The position numbers were made by a program, and so were the translations under genes. The notes beneath the pieces were generated by a model. It did not search any database and was not told the origin of the DNA. It saw only the letters and a list, made by a program, of their open reading frames with translations. Positions 1 to 13,800 of a stretch of DNA of 64,000 nt are shown piece after piece. This DNA is from Lepisosteus oculatus (taxonomy: Eukaryota; Chordata; Actinopteri; Semionotiformes; Lepisosteidae). The stretch lies in NCBI RefSeq assembly GCF_040954835.1, contig NC_090705.1, forward strand, positions 10,548,001 to 10,612,000, in the 5' to 3' direction. Position 1 is the stretch's first letter. Every line of letters begins with the position of its first letter.

Positions 1-1494
1 TACTGACGTGACAGCAAAAGAGTGGGAGGTAGGGCTGTGGGACATTCATTACTATCTGTGTCTTTCTGCGTAATTTTGATATTTGGCATAGATACTGTTC
101 GTCTAACTGTGGTTTGTCTTCACACATGTACAATTGTGTGGCAGTCACTAGTCCGTATTCGTCTCCTGGCATGATCCTCTCATGTCATTAAGGTGCGTTT
201 TCTATAGGTCTGTGAAACCTTGGTTTCTTTGCTGAAAGGCTTTGCTTTTCCAATGACTGTACTGTCATTGAGGTATCCAGTTTTGCATGAAGTGTTAAAA
301 AGCATCTTTGACATGCTTTCTATCAGGCTAAACTACATCAGCATCTATGGCAATGTGAGAGCTGATTTTGCATGTCACCGATATGGTTATCTATAAAACA
401 AGTAAACATAAGTGTATTTTATTTGTGTAATATTTTTGTATTGCATGAATGCTTTTGTGTTTGTCAATGTTCATTAAATCTCTTGTTTTAGTGTTTTTTT
501 GTTTCCTAATGCCATAAAGGTGTTTTATCACTTGAAAGGATTCACTAAAACGGTATGTAATCATGGGCCCGTTACTTGTTAAATCTATAATAGGATGGTC
601 AGATGCTATTTAAAGGTAAGGGATTTTGCACAGGTCGCATTTGCAAGAGAGTTCTGACAATGCACTTAACTTTCTAGAAGGTTAATTGAAAACACTTGAA
701 TAAAAAACACCCCGGTCTCAAACCTCTGGGTGAGAGATGCATTTGTCCCCAGACACTGTTTTTAATGACCCTGGATTGCAGCGACTGCAATTCTTTAAAG
801 AACATTGTCTTTGTCTAATGGTTGACTATTTAAATTTAGGATGATCTGTGTAGACTTTTACTAGTGTATTGTGATGATTAAATGTTTATTTTAACCTTTC
901 TGTATATCATAACTTTCGGGGGGCAGTTCTCTTAAATACACGCAATCGCAAAGAAACACATTTTTACACCTGCCTGGTTGATGGTTTCTTCATTAACATT
1001 ATTAATACAGGTAGTCATGCTTTTCCCTGACAGGAAATAATAAAAAGATGTTTAAACTAGAGGTTTCCCTACGTGATGCCGAGTTCTGTTAGTATACTCA
1101 GCCTTCCAATTCTTCTGCAACTCTCGGGGGGGACTGCACAGCGGCATGTATCTACCATGCACTGTTGCTCTTGTTTCTCTTCGATCGGTAGCCTGCCAAC
1201 ATGGAAAAGTCCAGTGTACTGTATATCGATGAATTATTGTTGATCATCAGCTGAAGTGAAATAATGGAATCATTCAGAATAGAAGCAGCAGTATCTCCCT
1301 GTGAGTAGTCCAACACTCGTAATTTTGGGGACCATGTTGCAGATAGATGATTCAGTAGGTGGTGCCGATTGAGCTCTGATATATGCAGAGGCTAGGGCCC
1401 TTCAGCTTACAACAAAGTCTAATGATTAGCTCTATGTGTCTGGTTAGTGCTAGCAGGTTTGTGCTGTACACATTCTCTCTGTTTAGGGTGAACA
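1..1494. other. non-coding, upstream of the Tc1-like copy
   Basis: AT-rich DNA with no exon or repeat that I recognise. If full-length oxr1 isoforms exist, this would lie in the intron leading to 10421. Confidence 0.5.
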
Positions 1495-2827
1495 TACAGG
1501 TGACTGACAAAATAAAGGAAACACCAACATAACGTGTCATTGTAGGGCAATGGGCCACTATGAGCTGACAGAACAGCTTCAGTGCACCTTCGCGTAGACT
1601 CTACAAGTGTCTGGAGCTCTACTGGAGGGATGATACACCACTCTTCAACGGGAAATTGCATCATTCAATGTTTTTAATGGTAGAAACCACAGTTTGGGGC
1701 GCCACTCCAGAATCTCCCATAAGTGTTGAACTGGGTTGAGATCTAGTGACTGGTATACCATGGTATAAGGTTTACATCATTTCCCTACTCATCAAACCAT
1801 TCAGTGTCCACTCGTGTCACTGGATGACAATGGGGGCACTGTCATCCTGAAAGATTCTACTCCCATCAGGACAGAAATGCTTCATCATTTGATTCACGTG
1901 ACCATTTAGATTGGCTTTGTATTAATTGGCAGTTACCTTGCCCTCTAAGGGGTTGAGTGGACCTAAACCGTGCCAGGAATATGCACCCCACACCATCACA
2001 GAGCCACCAGATCCCTTCACCATCAAAAAAAAGCAGTCAAGCCTGTAGGCTTCTTTTGGCCTGCGCCATATACAGAATGTACTGTACTCATCCCATTGTT
2101 GAGAGCAGAGTGAAGGATGACCCATCTGACCATATGACTTTTTTTGCACTGTTTAGTAGACAATTGCCCGTTTTCTCTGCACCACTTTACAAAAGTACAT
2201 TTTTAACTGTAACAAGGGTTTATGCACTGCAACCCAACTCTCGTTTTTTGTATTGGAATCCAAATAAAATTATACTTTTAGCCAAACTAGTGGTAATTGT
2301 GATGCTGGCCCCTATATGCCACAAATCATGCTTATTTCAAGCTGCATTCCAGCTGATGAAACTGCCTGCGCGCACCTTAGATTGACATTTGCAGAGAGAC
2401 GATTCAGAGTGGCTCGTCTGTTCTGCCCTGTATTCCAAACCAATGCACGGACATCGTGGTCGAGGAGTACTGTGGAATTTAGTCCACAGTTGCCCCTAGC
2501 TGACGATGTCTTTTCCCTTCGGCCTCCATGCCAGCATCACCTCAGCCACTGCTCCTTGTGAAACATCAGCCAGCTGAGCAGCTGTTGTCACTGAAGCTGC
2601 TGCCACACGTGCCCAACAATCACCCCTCTCTCGCAGTCCTTAGATCTCTTCTTGCAGCCATGGTAGCCAAAATAATGGGCACCTGGCCCTGCCCAGCATT
2701 TTTATACATGACCCTAAGCATGATGGGATGATAATTGCTGAATTAACACAGGAACCACACCTGTTTTCAATATGCTTTGGGTCCTTCATTTACTCAAGTG
2801 TTTGTTTCTTTTAAGCAGTTACCTGTA
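1495..2827 (-). mobile_element. decayed Tc1-like DNA transposon
   Basis: The element is bounded by TA dinucleotides at 1495-1496 and 2826-2827. Its ends form imperfect inverted repeats: CAGGTGACTGACAAAATAAAG on the left and, on the complement of the right end, CAGGTAACTGCTTAAAAGAAA. Length is about 1.33 kb. The - strand keeps transposase remnants: a GGSVMVWGAYSWHGLGPL block near 1950-2010 and a C-terminal piece with VEEWCIIPPVELQTLVES near 1605-1660. The frame is broken by stops and shifts, so it cannot encode an active transposase. Layout and end sequences match a Tc1/mariner family widespread in fish. Confidence 0.9.
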
Positions 2828-4414
2828 TGTCACGTGAACATACAGTATGTCAGGCCAGGACAGCCTGTATTTTTCCAACCCTTTTTTTTCCAAGGTGTCA
2901 TGTTTTCAGCATAGGGAAATACACGCACCCTATCAGTATGGTTCAGTATGGTACGACAGGCATGGTAGTAATTCTAAATTGAAATGCCTATCTCAGTAGA
3001 CTATTATTTTCCATCTCCTAGCAAGTTACTCTGTTCAGACGTAGTGAAAGTAATGAAACAACCTTATCACTCTGGGAGCACCTTGTAGAAACAGGAATAG
3101 GAAATTGCAACAGGAGTCTGTTCAGAGTTTCTACCAATGACAGCCTGAGAGGCAGCCAGAAACTGGACATAAGAGACTCTCTTGAGAGGCAGGGGTATGA
3201 AATTGATACATGACACCAAGAAATGGATACTTGAGCTCCGGCTTGAAATTTAAATATTAATGCAGATAAATGATGTAGGAAACAAAGTGGACTGATTTGT
3301 TCTCATGGGCTTCACAGACTTTGAAAAGCCACTTGATCTTGTGATTGGAATAAGTAAAACAATATCCTTTCAATGTCTCTCGGTCCTATGAGTAAGCATG
3401 ACTTTTAAGCAACATTATATTTTAAATTCCTTTTCCTCTTTAAAATAATACAAAAAGCTGAGGTTCCTGAGGCATCATATTAATAATGTTCAGCTGTATG
3501 GTATCATACACTCTCAATCCGAGTACTTTCTTGAAACGATACAATTTTTGCCCAGATACCTGTAATAGAGGGACAACGTAGGTACGAAGTGTGATGAAAA
3601 GAGTTTTATCTGGAAAGGTCTGAAGAATTACAGTAGTACTTTTTTGTGCTAAGAAGTCTGCGTTTTCTCTAGATGGTGTGTCCCTGGATAATGTTTTTTT
3701 TTTAGTTTTACTAGTAGTTAATATACCTAATACACAAAATATCTCATAGCAAAAGCACAAAACAGTGAGCTATTAAAATATCTAGATTTGGGTGCTTTGA
3801 TGTTAATATTTCTTTCGTTTTCATTCGGTATTACTTCTGTTGGTTTTATTACATAAATTGCAGAATCAAATCAGGACCAACGTAACCGACGTCTGTGCCG
3901 AGTTGTGAATATAATAGTAATGGGCGACGTATCTTGACGAGATGTTCTGGTGACGTTAATTGCCTATGTAATAATTTTATTTCTTTTAAGGATGTAATTG
4001 GGTTATGTTGTAGACTTTTTCTATTTTGTGCGAATCGTTAAGCGACACCCTGGGATCTTTTAGAGGAAACGGCTTGTAATTGCGTACCCTTACACTGGCA
4101 TGTGAATAGTTTAAAAAGATGTGTCTCTCTCAATTCCGAATGAATCAACATTATTGGATTACAGTTCTTTTTTTTGTAGAATCGTTTTTGTAATCTGCGC
4201 ACGCTAGACTGAACCTTTCTGACTTGTTTAACACTGGATACACTAACGTTGGAGAGCTTTTAAACAAAATTAACAGAAAATGACACTTAAAACAATGTGA
4301 ATTCGGCTTGTTCTGTTTAAAACAGTCATTTTCAATGTTTGTTGTCTCGTAATCTAAACTGCATTTCCTATTACAGTATAAGGTTTAATTATTGTCAGTA
4401 GTACATAAGCAATG

Positions 4415-4452
<38 letters not shown>

Positions 4453-4454
4453 GT
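2828..4454. other. non-coding spacer
   Basis: AT-rich sequence between the Tc1-like copy and the candidate oxr1 promoter. Apart from the TTG microsatellite at its end I see no exon, RNA gene or recognisable repeat. Confidence 0.5.
4415..4452. repeat. (TTG)n microsatellite
   Basis: About twelve uninterrupted TTG units. The polyvaline and polyleucine frames across it are artefacts of the repeat. Confidence 0.95.
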
Positions 4455-4789
4455 AGTTTACGCACACAGTCACGAGCTCAGGCCCCAGAAAACGGCATTT
4501 TTAGAATCCAAACAAGAATGTTCTGCGTCTTTAAATCCCGGATTCCCGTCAGAGGAAATCCCGCCTTCATCGATGGGATTCTCCAATAAGAATCGCGATC
4601 CTTCAGTCCTCACCTTCCTATTGGCCGTATGCGGTGTCTGTCGTATGTGTGCTGGAAAAGCCGAGAGAAGTGGATAATTTAGGGTAGTCGGTGCTGTTCC
4701 TTGTTTTCTGATGCTGGCAGATTCTGAATGGAAGGAAGTCAGGAAGGTGAAATGTAAATGTCACGGATCCGATTGACCCCAAATAAGAA
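4455..4789 (+). promoter_or_regulatory. candidate promoter and 5'UTR of short oxr1
   Basis: Just upstream of the internal ATG the DNA becomes more CpG-containing than the surrounding intron. It holds a CCAAT box near 4582 (ctCCAATaag) and an inverted one near 4617 (ctATTGGcc). There is no TATA box. The position fits an internal promoter, but this is inference from composition and motifs. Confidence 0.4.
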
Positions 4790-4852
4790 ATGTTTTCTTC
4801 CAGTGGAATGAAGGACGAAAAGCAGCTGACGGCTAAATACAGCTATGCTTTG
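4790..4852 (+). CDS. oxr1: oxr1 internal first exon (short isoform start)
   Basis: It codes 21 residues from ATG at 4790, with a second in-frame ATG at 4808, and ends in TTG followed by GTAATG. The phase-0 junction joins Tyr-Ala-Leu to Val-Val-Ser at 10421, the point where human OXR1 short isoforms also switch to a private first exon. The peptide differs from the human leader I know, so the call rests on position, open frame, donor and phase. Transcript support would settle it. Confidence 0.68.
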
Positions 4853-7800
4853 GTAATGTTGATTTGCTTGCTTTATTACGGCAGCTACGGTCTTGCGTTG
4901 CCTAGTAGTAGTACTAACGTTGAGCGTTGACAGTTCGGAAAAGTTTGTAGCCGGAACTGCAATATTTGTCCTTATTCACAGTTTGTGTGGCACCACTAAA
5001 AAGTCAGTATTGTATTGCCCAAGGTTCACGACAAAGTGACTGTGACCTGCGTCTGTGACTGCACGCTGGTCCCAGCAGTTATGTACCTGCATCACCACGA
5101 AAATACGACAGAGCGGTTAGCTGTCACCGAGACGTATTTTAAACGCTCTTCGGTGCACTGTGTTTAATTTTAATTTAACTGTTTCGTTCATGTACGTGTT
5201 TTTTTTTCTCCAAATACCAATACCGATCCATTGCAGTTCTCATAAATGTTACTGTAGGCGTGCAGTTATACTATAGACTTGCCATGAAGACGTGTTGTTT
5301 CGTATATGATCAAGCAAAGCGAGAGGTTCTCTGACAGCTCCCTTCAGATCAGTTGTACTCAGCTTTTTTTCTTGTTTCTTGTAATTCTTGATTCGAGTGG
5401 CGTGAATTATGCCTTACCCGACACGATAATACACTTTACTTTATACTGAGCCTTTAAGAAGGAATCGTAGCTTGGTCGTTGTCGATAGGTGCTCCCCAAG
5501 AGAAAGTGTCTCATGCTGTGCTGTTTTTGGCTGCCTGTCGTATCATTTTTATATCTAGTCCTCGATTGTCAGAGTTAGTCCCGAGATTTTCCTGGTCGTT
5601 GTACTATTTATGTAGATTACTGCATTTAAGGTTGGAAATAATTTTGATGCCATTTTGATGCTAGAGAGTATGAATGAGAGTGAATTTATGAATAGATGTT
5701 AAGTCTGGTGTTACAACTCTCAGTCCAAAATGATTAGTTTTCCAACAAACATTATAGGTAATCAGCGAAAGGCATAATTGTGGCAATTTTCCAGCTTCTC
5801 TTAATATTTCAAGTGGTTCTGATTCAAAAGTGACCTAGAAATCGGACTGAGACCACCTTGACCTAGAATATTTTGACTTGGCTTATACAGTATATTCAGC
5901 ACAAACTATTAGTACTGTAGCTGAACCTGAACTACACTCTGGTTTATCCTTCTGTCAGATTATAAAACCCTCATATTATAAAATTTATAAATTACAATAT
6001 TTATCACTGAAAGTTCCTAGCCCACCACCTTTCCAGACAATTGAGTAAAATAGATGTTTTTTTATTAACCCTATTTACTGTGATTTTAAATATGTAATTA
6101 ATGTTTTTTAATGTATTTCTACGAAATCCCTCTTTAGGATCTTTCAGTTCTTAGATACTGATGTCTTGCTAGCCTGGTCATATAAAATTGCAATTTAAAT
6201 CTTTGATGTTTTTGCTTTAGTCATTACAATCTACAAAATCATTGCTTTAACCCTTTTTACAGCTTTATTCATATAGTGTCTTAATAAAAGCACATGAAAA
6301 GTTGCAAAAATGTATCAGCTCACAAACATTTAGAATTATATGAATCTGTTTCCATTAAGATGAATTCTTTGAAATTATATTAGGTAAACGTGTCGAAAGA
6401 ACCTTATGTTACATTTGTTGCTCTGGTCATGTATTTAAAGGGGACTTGATCATTATTTTGTTTTTTACAATATCAAGTCAGTATCAGTCTGAAACCGGAG
6501 CCACATTGCTGTTATGTTTAGCCAGGTAATTGTCATGATGTTAAGCTGTTTATGAAGTTCTCTGTAAATGAGTAATTACTTACCGTATGTTTATGTCGCG
6601 TTTCACCACAAAGCACTGTTTCCCATAAGAGGGACCCATGTCATCCACTAATTAAAATGCTAGACCCACCTGGGTGAGGTGTGGCTCCCCTCACACACCA
6701 AAGTCCTACTGGACTGCAGTTCAGGCAGAGAAGCAAGAAATTGCTTTACGGTTTGCATCATGGTGGACCAGATTTTGCAAGTCCAAGTTTGTAGGACAAG
6801 AGATAACACTAATGCTGTTGAAAAACAATTCCACTTTAACTTTACCGATCAGTGTTTGGGACCTCGATTTGACAAATCTCATCCAAAGAATGGCATCTGC
6901 TACAGCACAAAGTTCCTGATCACCATGCTGGGACATTCTGGTCCAATTCCACTGAAGAGTGCCACCGACTGGTCCTCCAATACAAACTACATTAGCATCC
7001 TGATTTTCTTAAGTTGTTCCCCAATACTGACCAGACCCAACCTTGCATTGCTTCTGAGTACTGACTAGACCAGACTGGAAGGTGACGATGACCTGTGTGG
7101 TCCATGACATTTATCATTAAACTTTCATATACTATGACAGTGCTCTACAACTGGTATTTTGCTTATATTTTTATTATAGTTGTTAAGATGTATGGAAATT
7201 GGTTGTACCTGTCTGAAAACCAGTGCTAGGGTTGTGCAAATTACATTACCAATGTACCAAAGTTATAGATACTCTATTTTGCACTATCCTTCAACTTATT
7301 TTTGTTACATGGTTTTCAGATAACTATTATCTGAATAAACTGTATGCCTCAGTTTATTACTGTATTTCTTATATATATATATAACCATACATATGGCATT
7401 GTGTAATAATGGAAATTAAATTAACCATGTAGCTTGTTTTAAAAACTGTGGACCATTTTTATTCTAAAATTCCAAGTTATTTGATTTGTTCTGTAGTTAT
7501 TTACAAACTACTGTTTGCAGCATTCTTAGAATGTTTAAATCATAGATAGAAGGAGACCTGCAGCTGTTGTACCATTGACAGTTTTGCAGAATGTGAAAAA
7601 AGTTGTTACCCTAAAAAGTCTCTAGTTCTGTTACCGTGTAAGACCCTCATTAGTCAGATTTTAAATAACCTTTGTGGAATAGCCTTGATCTTTGTGATTA
7701 GCCGTAAATTGTTTTATTTATCACAGTTATATCCTTAAAGTTTTATACACACTTAAGTACAATTTGTCTGTTCAGTAGCCTCTAGTCCTGCATTAACCAA

Positions 7801-10800
7801 TCATATTGTTGTCTGCATACATACAATCATTGCATGGCTCAGCTGAATGCCTTCTGAAAATTACTGGAAGGCCTTCTCATACTAAACTTATGGAACTTGA
7901 CTTACAAGAGGTGTGAAACCATTTTATCCCAGCTTAGACTGTAAAGAGGAATCAAGCACATCTCTTGTACTGTCACATAAAAGTGTAACTGTATTCTGCT
8001 CTTTAGTACATTTGAAGGCATGTAATAGTTTAAATATCTACTGTACTGTGAATAGAATTTTATATAGCATACGATCTTGCCAATACATTTTTGTACAGTC
8101 TAAATATCTGTGAATTCTTCTTGTCCCATATCTGTGGGCAACAGTAGACAACAGGCTTTTTGCCAGGGTAGCATGCTGATGTCAGCTGATCCTATCTTGA
8201 AACAATAGCTTTCTTTGGCTCAATGATACAATCCTGTTGATTAAAGGGGTAAAGGATTCTGTTATGTCCTGAAAAGTTATCAAAGATTTCCCATTTTCAA
8301 AATACATAGCAGATTCGTCTGGGTCATTCCATGCTGAATCGGCTAAAGCAATTCTCTGATATCAAAATTAATTGACCATCTAAATTGGTCAAATGTTCAA
8401 TTATTCAGGTAGGTGCGTCAGCATGCGCAGGCTCCAAAGGAGTAAGTAAAGGTTTATTCCATGCTGAAAAGAGAAGAGAGAAAACACAACGTTTCGGCTG
8501 TGGGGTCTTCTTCGGGTGTCAGTTAGTACTTGTAATGCCTTTTTGGAAGTTCTGCCTTTCCTCGCTACCCCTAGGTGTGTACTCCCATGGCCGTGGAACA
8601 GTTTTGAGAGGTTACTTTACCAGAAGAGACTGGAGGTCTTAAAATTTGAAGAGCGACAGAAAGCATGTAGAGCATAAATTTTGTATTCTACTTTTTGTTT
8701 TAAAATGTGGTAAAATTCATCTTAATGTCCTCGGAAGCATTTGGACAATCGTGCTACTGTCGCATTCATGGAACACATGTAATTATTTGCTTATTTATTT
8801 GCAATTGGAATGTACTAGTTGATGAAACATTTTGCATTAATTTGCATTTAACTGATTGGTTCAGAACATGTGACAATGTTTATCTGGTAGAGGGATCTTA
8901 CGATACAGATCCTTTAAATTAAGCTGATTTTCCTTACGCAACGTTTTGGCCACTTTTCAGTCGTGAAGGTGTTGTATACACGTGGCAGTACGATGCGACA
9001 TGACATGACTGAGGTTTTCTTTGTAAAGATGTTGGAGTGGCGTTAGGGCTGTTGCACGCCAGATCCGATTCTGCTTCTGCTGTTAATGTGCATTATTGTC
9101 ATGTGAAAATGAAGGAGCCTTAACATTTCTTGTTACATATTTGTCATATGAGTGTGGGTGTGTTTTACAGTCAAAGTGGGTTTGGTTTCATTTGAGTTGT
9201 AGTGCATTTTAGGCACTTTGAAAATTCAGACACTTATGAAAACATGCGTTCCTTCTGTGTTACATGCAACAAGAATGGAAAGTACTGTTTCTAGCCAATC
9301 ATAATCAGCTTTAACTGCAAAGTGAAGGAATACAATATTATAGATCAAGTCACTGGTTGAATTAGAATGGTAAGCATATCAAAACAAGAAATATTTTGAC
9401 AAGTGACTAACATTTAATCCATACTCTTTATGAACTTTGGATTCTATAAACAATATACTTTATTTTTAAAGTTTAAAAAATGATACAAAATAATAAGCAA
9501 ATTGCATTTTATAGCTTTCAAAGACCACGCATTATGGCTTTAACACTTATTAATGTTACTTTTGCACATAGGAAGGACTACAGAAGCTCTTTTAGCTGTT
9601 TTAGGATCTTTAATATTGGATGCACTCAGTGATGCCTTGCTTTGAGCTTCTGGCATTATGTACTGTAGCATCTTCTTCACTGCTTGAGCACCTTTGTGCT
9701 CTCGACACTTAAGCACAAGTTCAGTATTCAGTGTCAGTATATCCATACTGCAGTGACATGAGGGATTTACAATGCACTAGATGCATAACTTTTCAGATGA
9801 GCGATCAGATCCAGTGTGCCTCATAGTCAATAAGAATAATTTGAAGCTGTTGCCAAATGTGACATCAAGGAAATTCTTCCTAGTTATGGCACTAGTAAAA
9901 GCACCAACTCATGTAATGAGATGAACTGAAATAAATGTGATTCTTTTTAACAGGAAGTAATTTGTTTCTTGACAATATAAATGGGATAAATTATGTTAAA
10001 GTGGATTTATTTATCACCTTACAGAAAGCCTGGTCGACCAAACAAGTCCATTAGGTAAAACTGCTGAATGCTGCACAGCTTTTTGCTAACAGTGAAATCC
10101 ACAGTTTTGATTCAGATCCCGATGTGGAAGTCGTTAATTTCGGTGTCAGTATGGAGGAGTGGTTAGGACTTGGGAGTCCCAAATCGCGGCTGAGGTGCTG
10201 TTGTTTTGTCCCTCGAGCAGGGTACTTCGGTAAAATGCTGAATAAATAGTTGCAAAAGCAAGTCGCTTAGGATGAAATCATTAACCAAATTACTGAGAAG
10301 CTGCATTCCCTCCGCACTGTACTGCCAGTTCCCTGTACTGTGTTCTGTTTTTCCACTGCTGTCCTGCCTCCCATTCCTCCGTTGTCAGCAGAATCATTCT
10401 CTCCCTGTCTCTGTATTCAGGTAGTGTCAGTGGCTGAGTATCACCGCAGGATCGATGCTCTAAACACTGAAGATCTGCGCTCTCTCTGCAGACGTCTCAA
10501 GGTGCCCCCTTCAGTAGTTAAAACCCTTTCACCAGAGACCGTAGTTTGTCTCCAGTGTTGTAGTGTTTTTGACTGGGACAAGTCCCACACTCGGTGGGTT
10601 TGTCAACAGCTGCTTCTCTCCACAAAATAGAGCTCCAGCAGAAAATTCCATCATTTTTTGAGGTTTGTGAATGTGTTGTGATTTTTTTTCTGCAAAGTTT
10701 GGAAAACTTTTAACCCTAACAATGCACAATATCTCAGACTGGACATTGTCTGTCCTCATGAGCGACACGTCACACTCCCACATGCATACACACTCTGTTA

Positions 10801-13800
10801 TTTGGGTTTCTTCATCAGTCAGTTTTGTGTCCAGAACAAATAATTACATCAACCCAAGGCACTGGTGGGGTTAAAACATTATCTGGGTTTTATGGTGTTA
10901 TTCCAGACAAATGAGGAATTTTCTGTTAGCCTCCTTAGTGACGCCTCACAAACTGTCCTCACATTACAGCAGCTTCTGTGGCGATGAGGAGCTAGCTGCC
11001 TTTCACAGTTCGTTTTCGTCTCGGAAGTGAGGGGGGGAGCAGAAGTGTTTTGTTTTGGCCTTGTGGGTTTGTTTGCTGAAGACAATGCAGGTAATTCAGG
11101 GAGGATCAAGTAACTTGAGTGCATCCAAGCAGTCATTGCTGATGCGCAATGCATTTTGCTTGGGCCTTAGGAAAAAAACAGCAATTCCTGAAACCACAGA
11201 AAATCACATTAAAAAAATATATATTTTGCAAGCTTTTTCGGTATAGCCGATAATACAATGGGTTCACCTGAAATTTCCTGCTTACTTCAGCTAATATCCA
11301 CAGTGTACTAACAACAGGATCAGAATGGTTTTGGTTGCACTAAACGTATAATTTAAAGACCAGAATATGCATGGTAGCAATGCAAATATCCAAGTGCAAT
11401 TCATAAAATAAATATTGCTATACATAGAGTAGTAATTACAATACTGGTATATTGTTATACTGTATGTATTGGAAGTTGTTTGGAGTTACTTTCGGAGACT
11501 TTTGTATGCATTAGATTCTCATGTCATTCAAACACTTGGAGATTTGCTTTTGTTTATAGAACCATCTTTCCTGTTCTGGATCTGCTAAACAATAGTGCTG
11601 CCACAGGATTACCACTTCTATGCTTCAGTTGTATTCTGGAAAATTGTTGGAAATTTTGCGGAAAAAAAATTAACCTTTGGTAGCATTTGAAAGTCTTTGG
11701 TGGGCAATACCCCAGTCTGTGTGTGAAAAACCTTGTTTTTTTGTTTTGAATTCATGGCATTCATCAAATCTACCTTTTAAGCTTCAGAGTTGAAAGTGAC
11801 TTTTTAGAGCAAATTTACACTCCAGAAATGCCATTTTTTGCCCATGCACAAACAATCTTTACTTGTATTTCCAACCTGCCTTTAATAGTTCTCATATATT
11901 TTTAATAGTGTGCTGAAAATGTATTTGCTTTTATCTTATTAGATCACTACAAAGGAAGAAGTCAATTCAACACAAGGTACATCCATCAAAACAGACTTGG
12001 AACCAGACACTTTCAGACCGAATCTCAGTGAGCCCAGTGACCTCCTTCAGCCAGAGCAGATTGAGAAGGTCAGCATGATTTCTTCCATATTCTTTTCATG
12101 CCTGCTGTTTTCTGCATGTTTTATTACAGTATGTTTCTTGTGGAAAGTGGATTGCCATTTTATCAAAATATTCGTTCATTGCTTTCTGTGGACTTAATCA
12201 AATTGAATGTTTGGTAGGTGAAATGCTCTGTAATTAAGAAACTGAAGTTTATTCAAAAGAGGTTTGATAAAATGCATTCAGTATTGGTTACCTTGATTAT
12301 AAAAGTTGGTATTTTTATTGTAGAACTGTGCAAGTGGCACTGGATTTTCACAAGCTGTGTATTATGTGATAACTTTATTGAATTCCAAGGAATCCCATAG
12401 AATTACAAAAAGAAACAGTTAAAGTTGTGTAGTCCAATAATACATTTGCATACAGTGCATAAGTCTTTTATGTGTATAACACCTGCTTTTGGAATTTTAA
12501 AGTTTAGTGGCAAAAATTGCTTTTTTGAAACATTCTTGCATTAAAAAAAAATTGTATACACAGTAACGGTCACACCCCTAACATCAAAGGCATGATGGAT
12601 AGTAGTACAGAATATATTTTTGTGTGAGTGTACAGGTATCTACCTGTATAGGCGGAAATTACCTTGGAAAGAGAAGATTCTGAACAAGGTAATATTTCTT
12701 AACCTTAGCATTCTTACATTTCAGCTTGCAAAACATCTTCCACCCAGAACAATTGGTTACCCATGGACGCTTGCTTTTAGCACTGCGAAGCATGGCATGA
12801 GCATCAAGACTCTGTACCGTACAATGGCAGGCCAGGACACCCCAGTGCTGATGGTGATAAAAGATAGTGATGGACAGGTAAGGATTTCATTCATTCTAGA
12901 AGTAGAATTTGTCCAGTGGGAACTAGTTTTGTTGTTCTTGCATTTTAAACAATACCTTTATCATACAAATGAAATTTATTTTGTGCAGCTAATTTCAAAG
13001 GCACCCGGTGAATAATACAGAATACATTTTTGAATGAGTCATAAATACATTTTTGGAAACCATATTGTTATGCTTGCAGTTAAGCTGTTTGGATAACAGT
13101 GAATCTAAGGTGCCTTTTCATAAGGTTTGAAACCCCCAGCAGAAAACTAATCTGATTGCAGATAATAGACCTCAGGGATCACAAATATTATGCACTCATC
13201 ATATTTCTTTACCTGAGGTTTTTTTACAGGCCATACAGAGCATTTACAGCTACAGCTTTACTATAGCTCGCCAGTGTTAGCATTCACTCCCCATACATCT
13301 CTCACTACACTATTGCAGCATACTCTGAAGACCATCCTATTACTAAAGCTAGGCAACCCCTCAGTCCTTAAACTGTAACTCCACAACAAAAATGTATCTA
13401 GAACAGTGTAATTGTAATGATACAATAATTAATTAGATCTTAATTATGTAATTATAGTCGGTGTATCACATTCAGTGAACTGTTTTAGATTTAGCATTTC
13501 AACAAATTGGTTAAGAAGACTGCCTTGAAAAGTAGAAAGGTGAACCACCAAATTGAGGAACTGAGCAGTTTTAATTGTTCCCTTGGAAAACCATGGGGGC
13601 TTTGTGCTACAATATGTTAATGGAATAATAATATGTTGTTCCAAGCCATCAGATACTGTCGCTGACATGACATGACACCCATGAATGACACGGTTATCCT
13701 TGCCATTACATACTATAGACTGTCGTGTCGCGCTTGTGGTTTTCTTTGGTTGGTAATTTATGGACTTTAATTATTTTGCAATGGGTATTGTAGAGATAGC

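Noticed and set aside
4392-4677. Frames with polyvaline or polyleucine
   Set aside because: They are translations of the TTG microsatellite.
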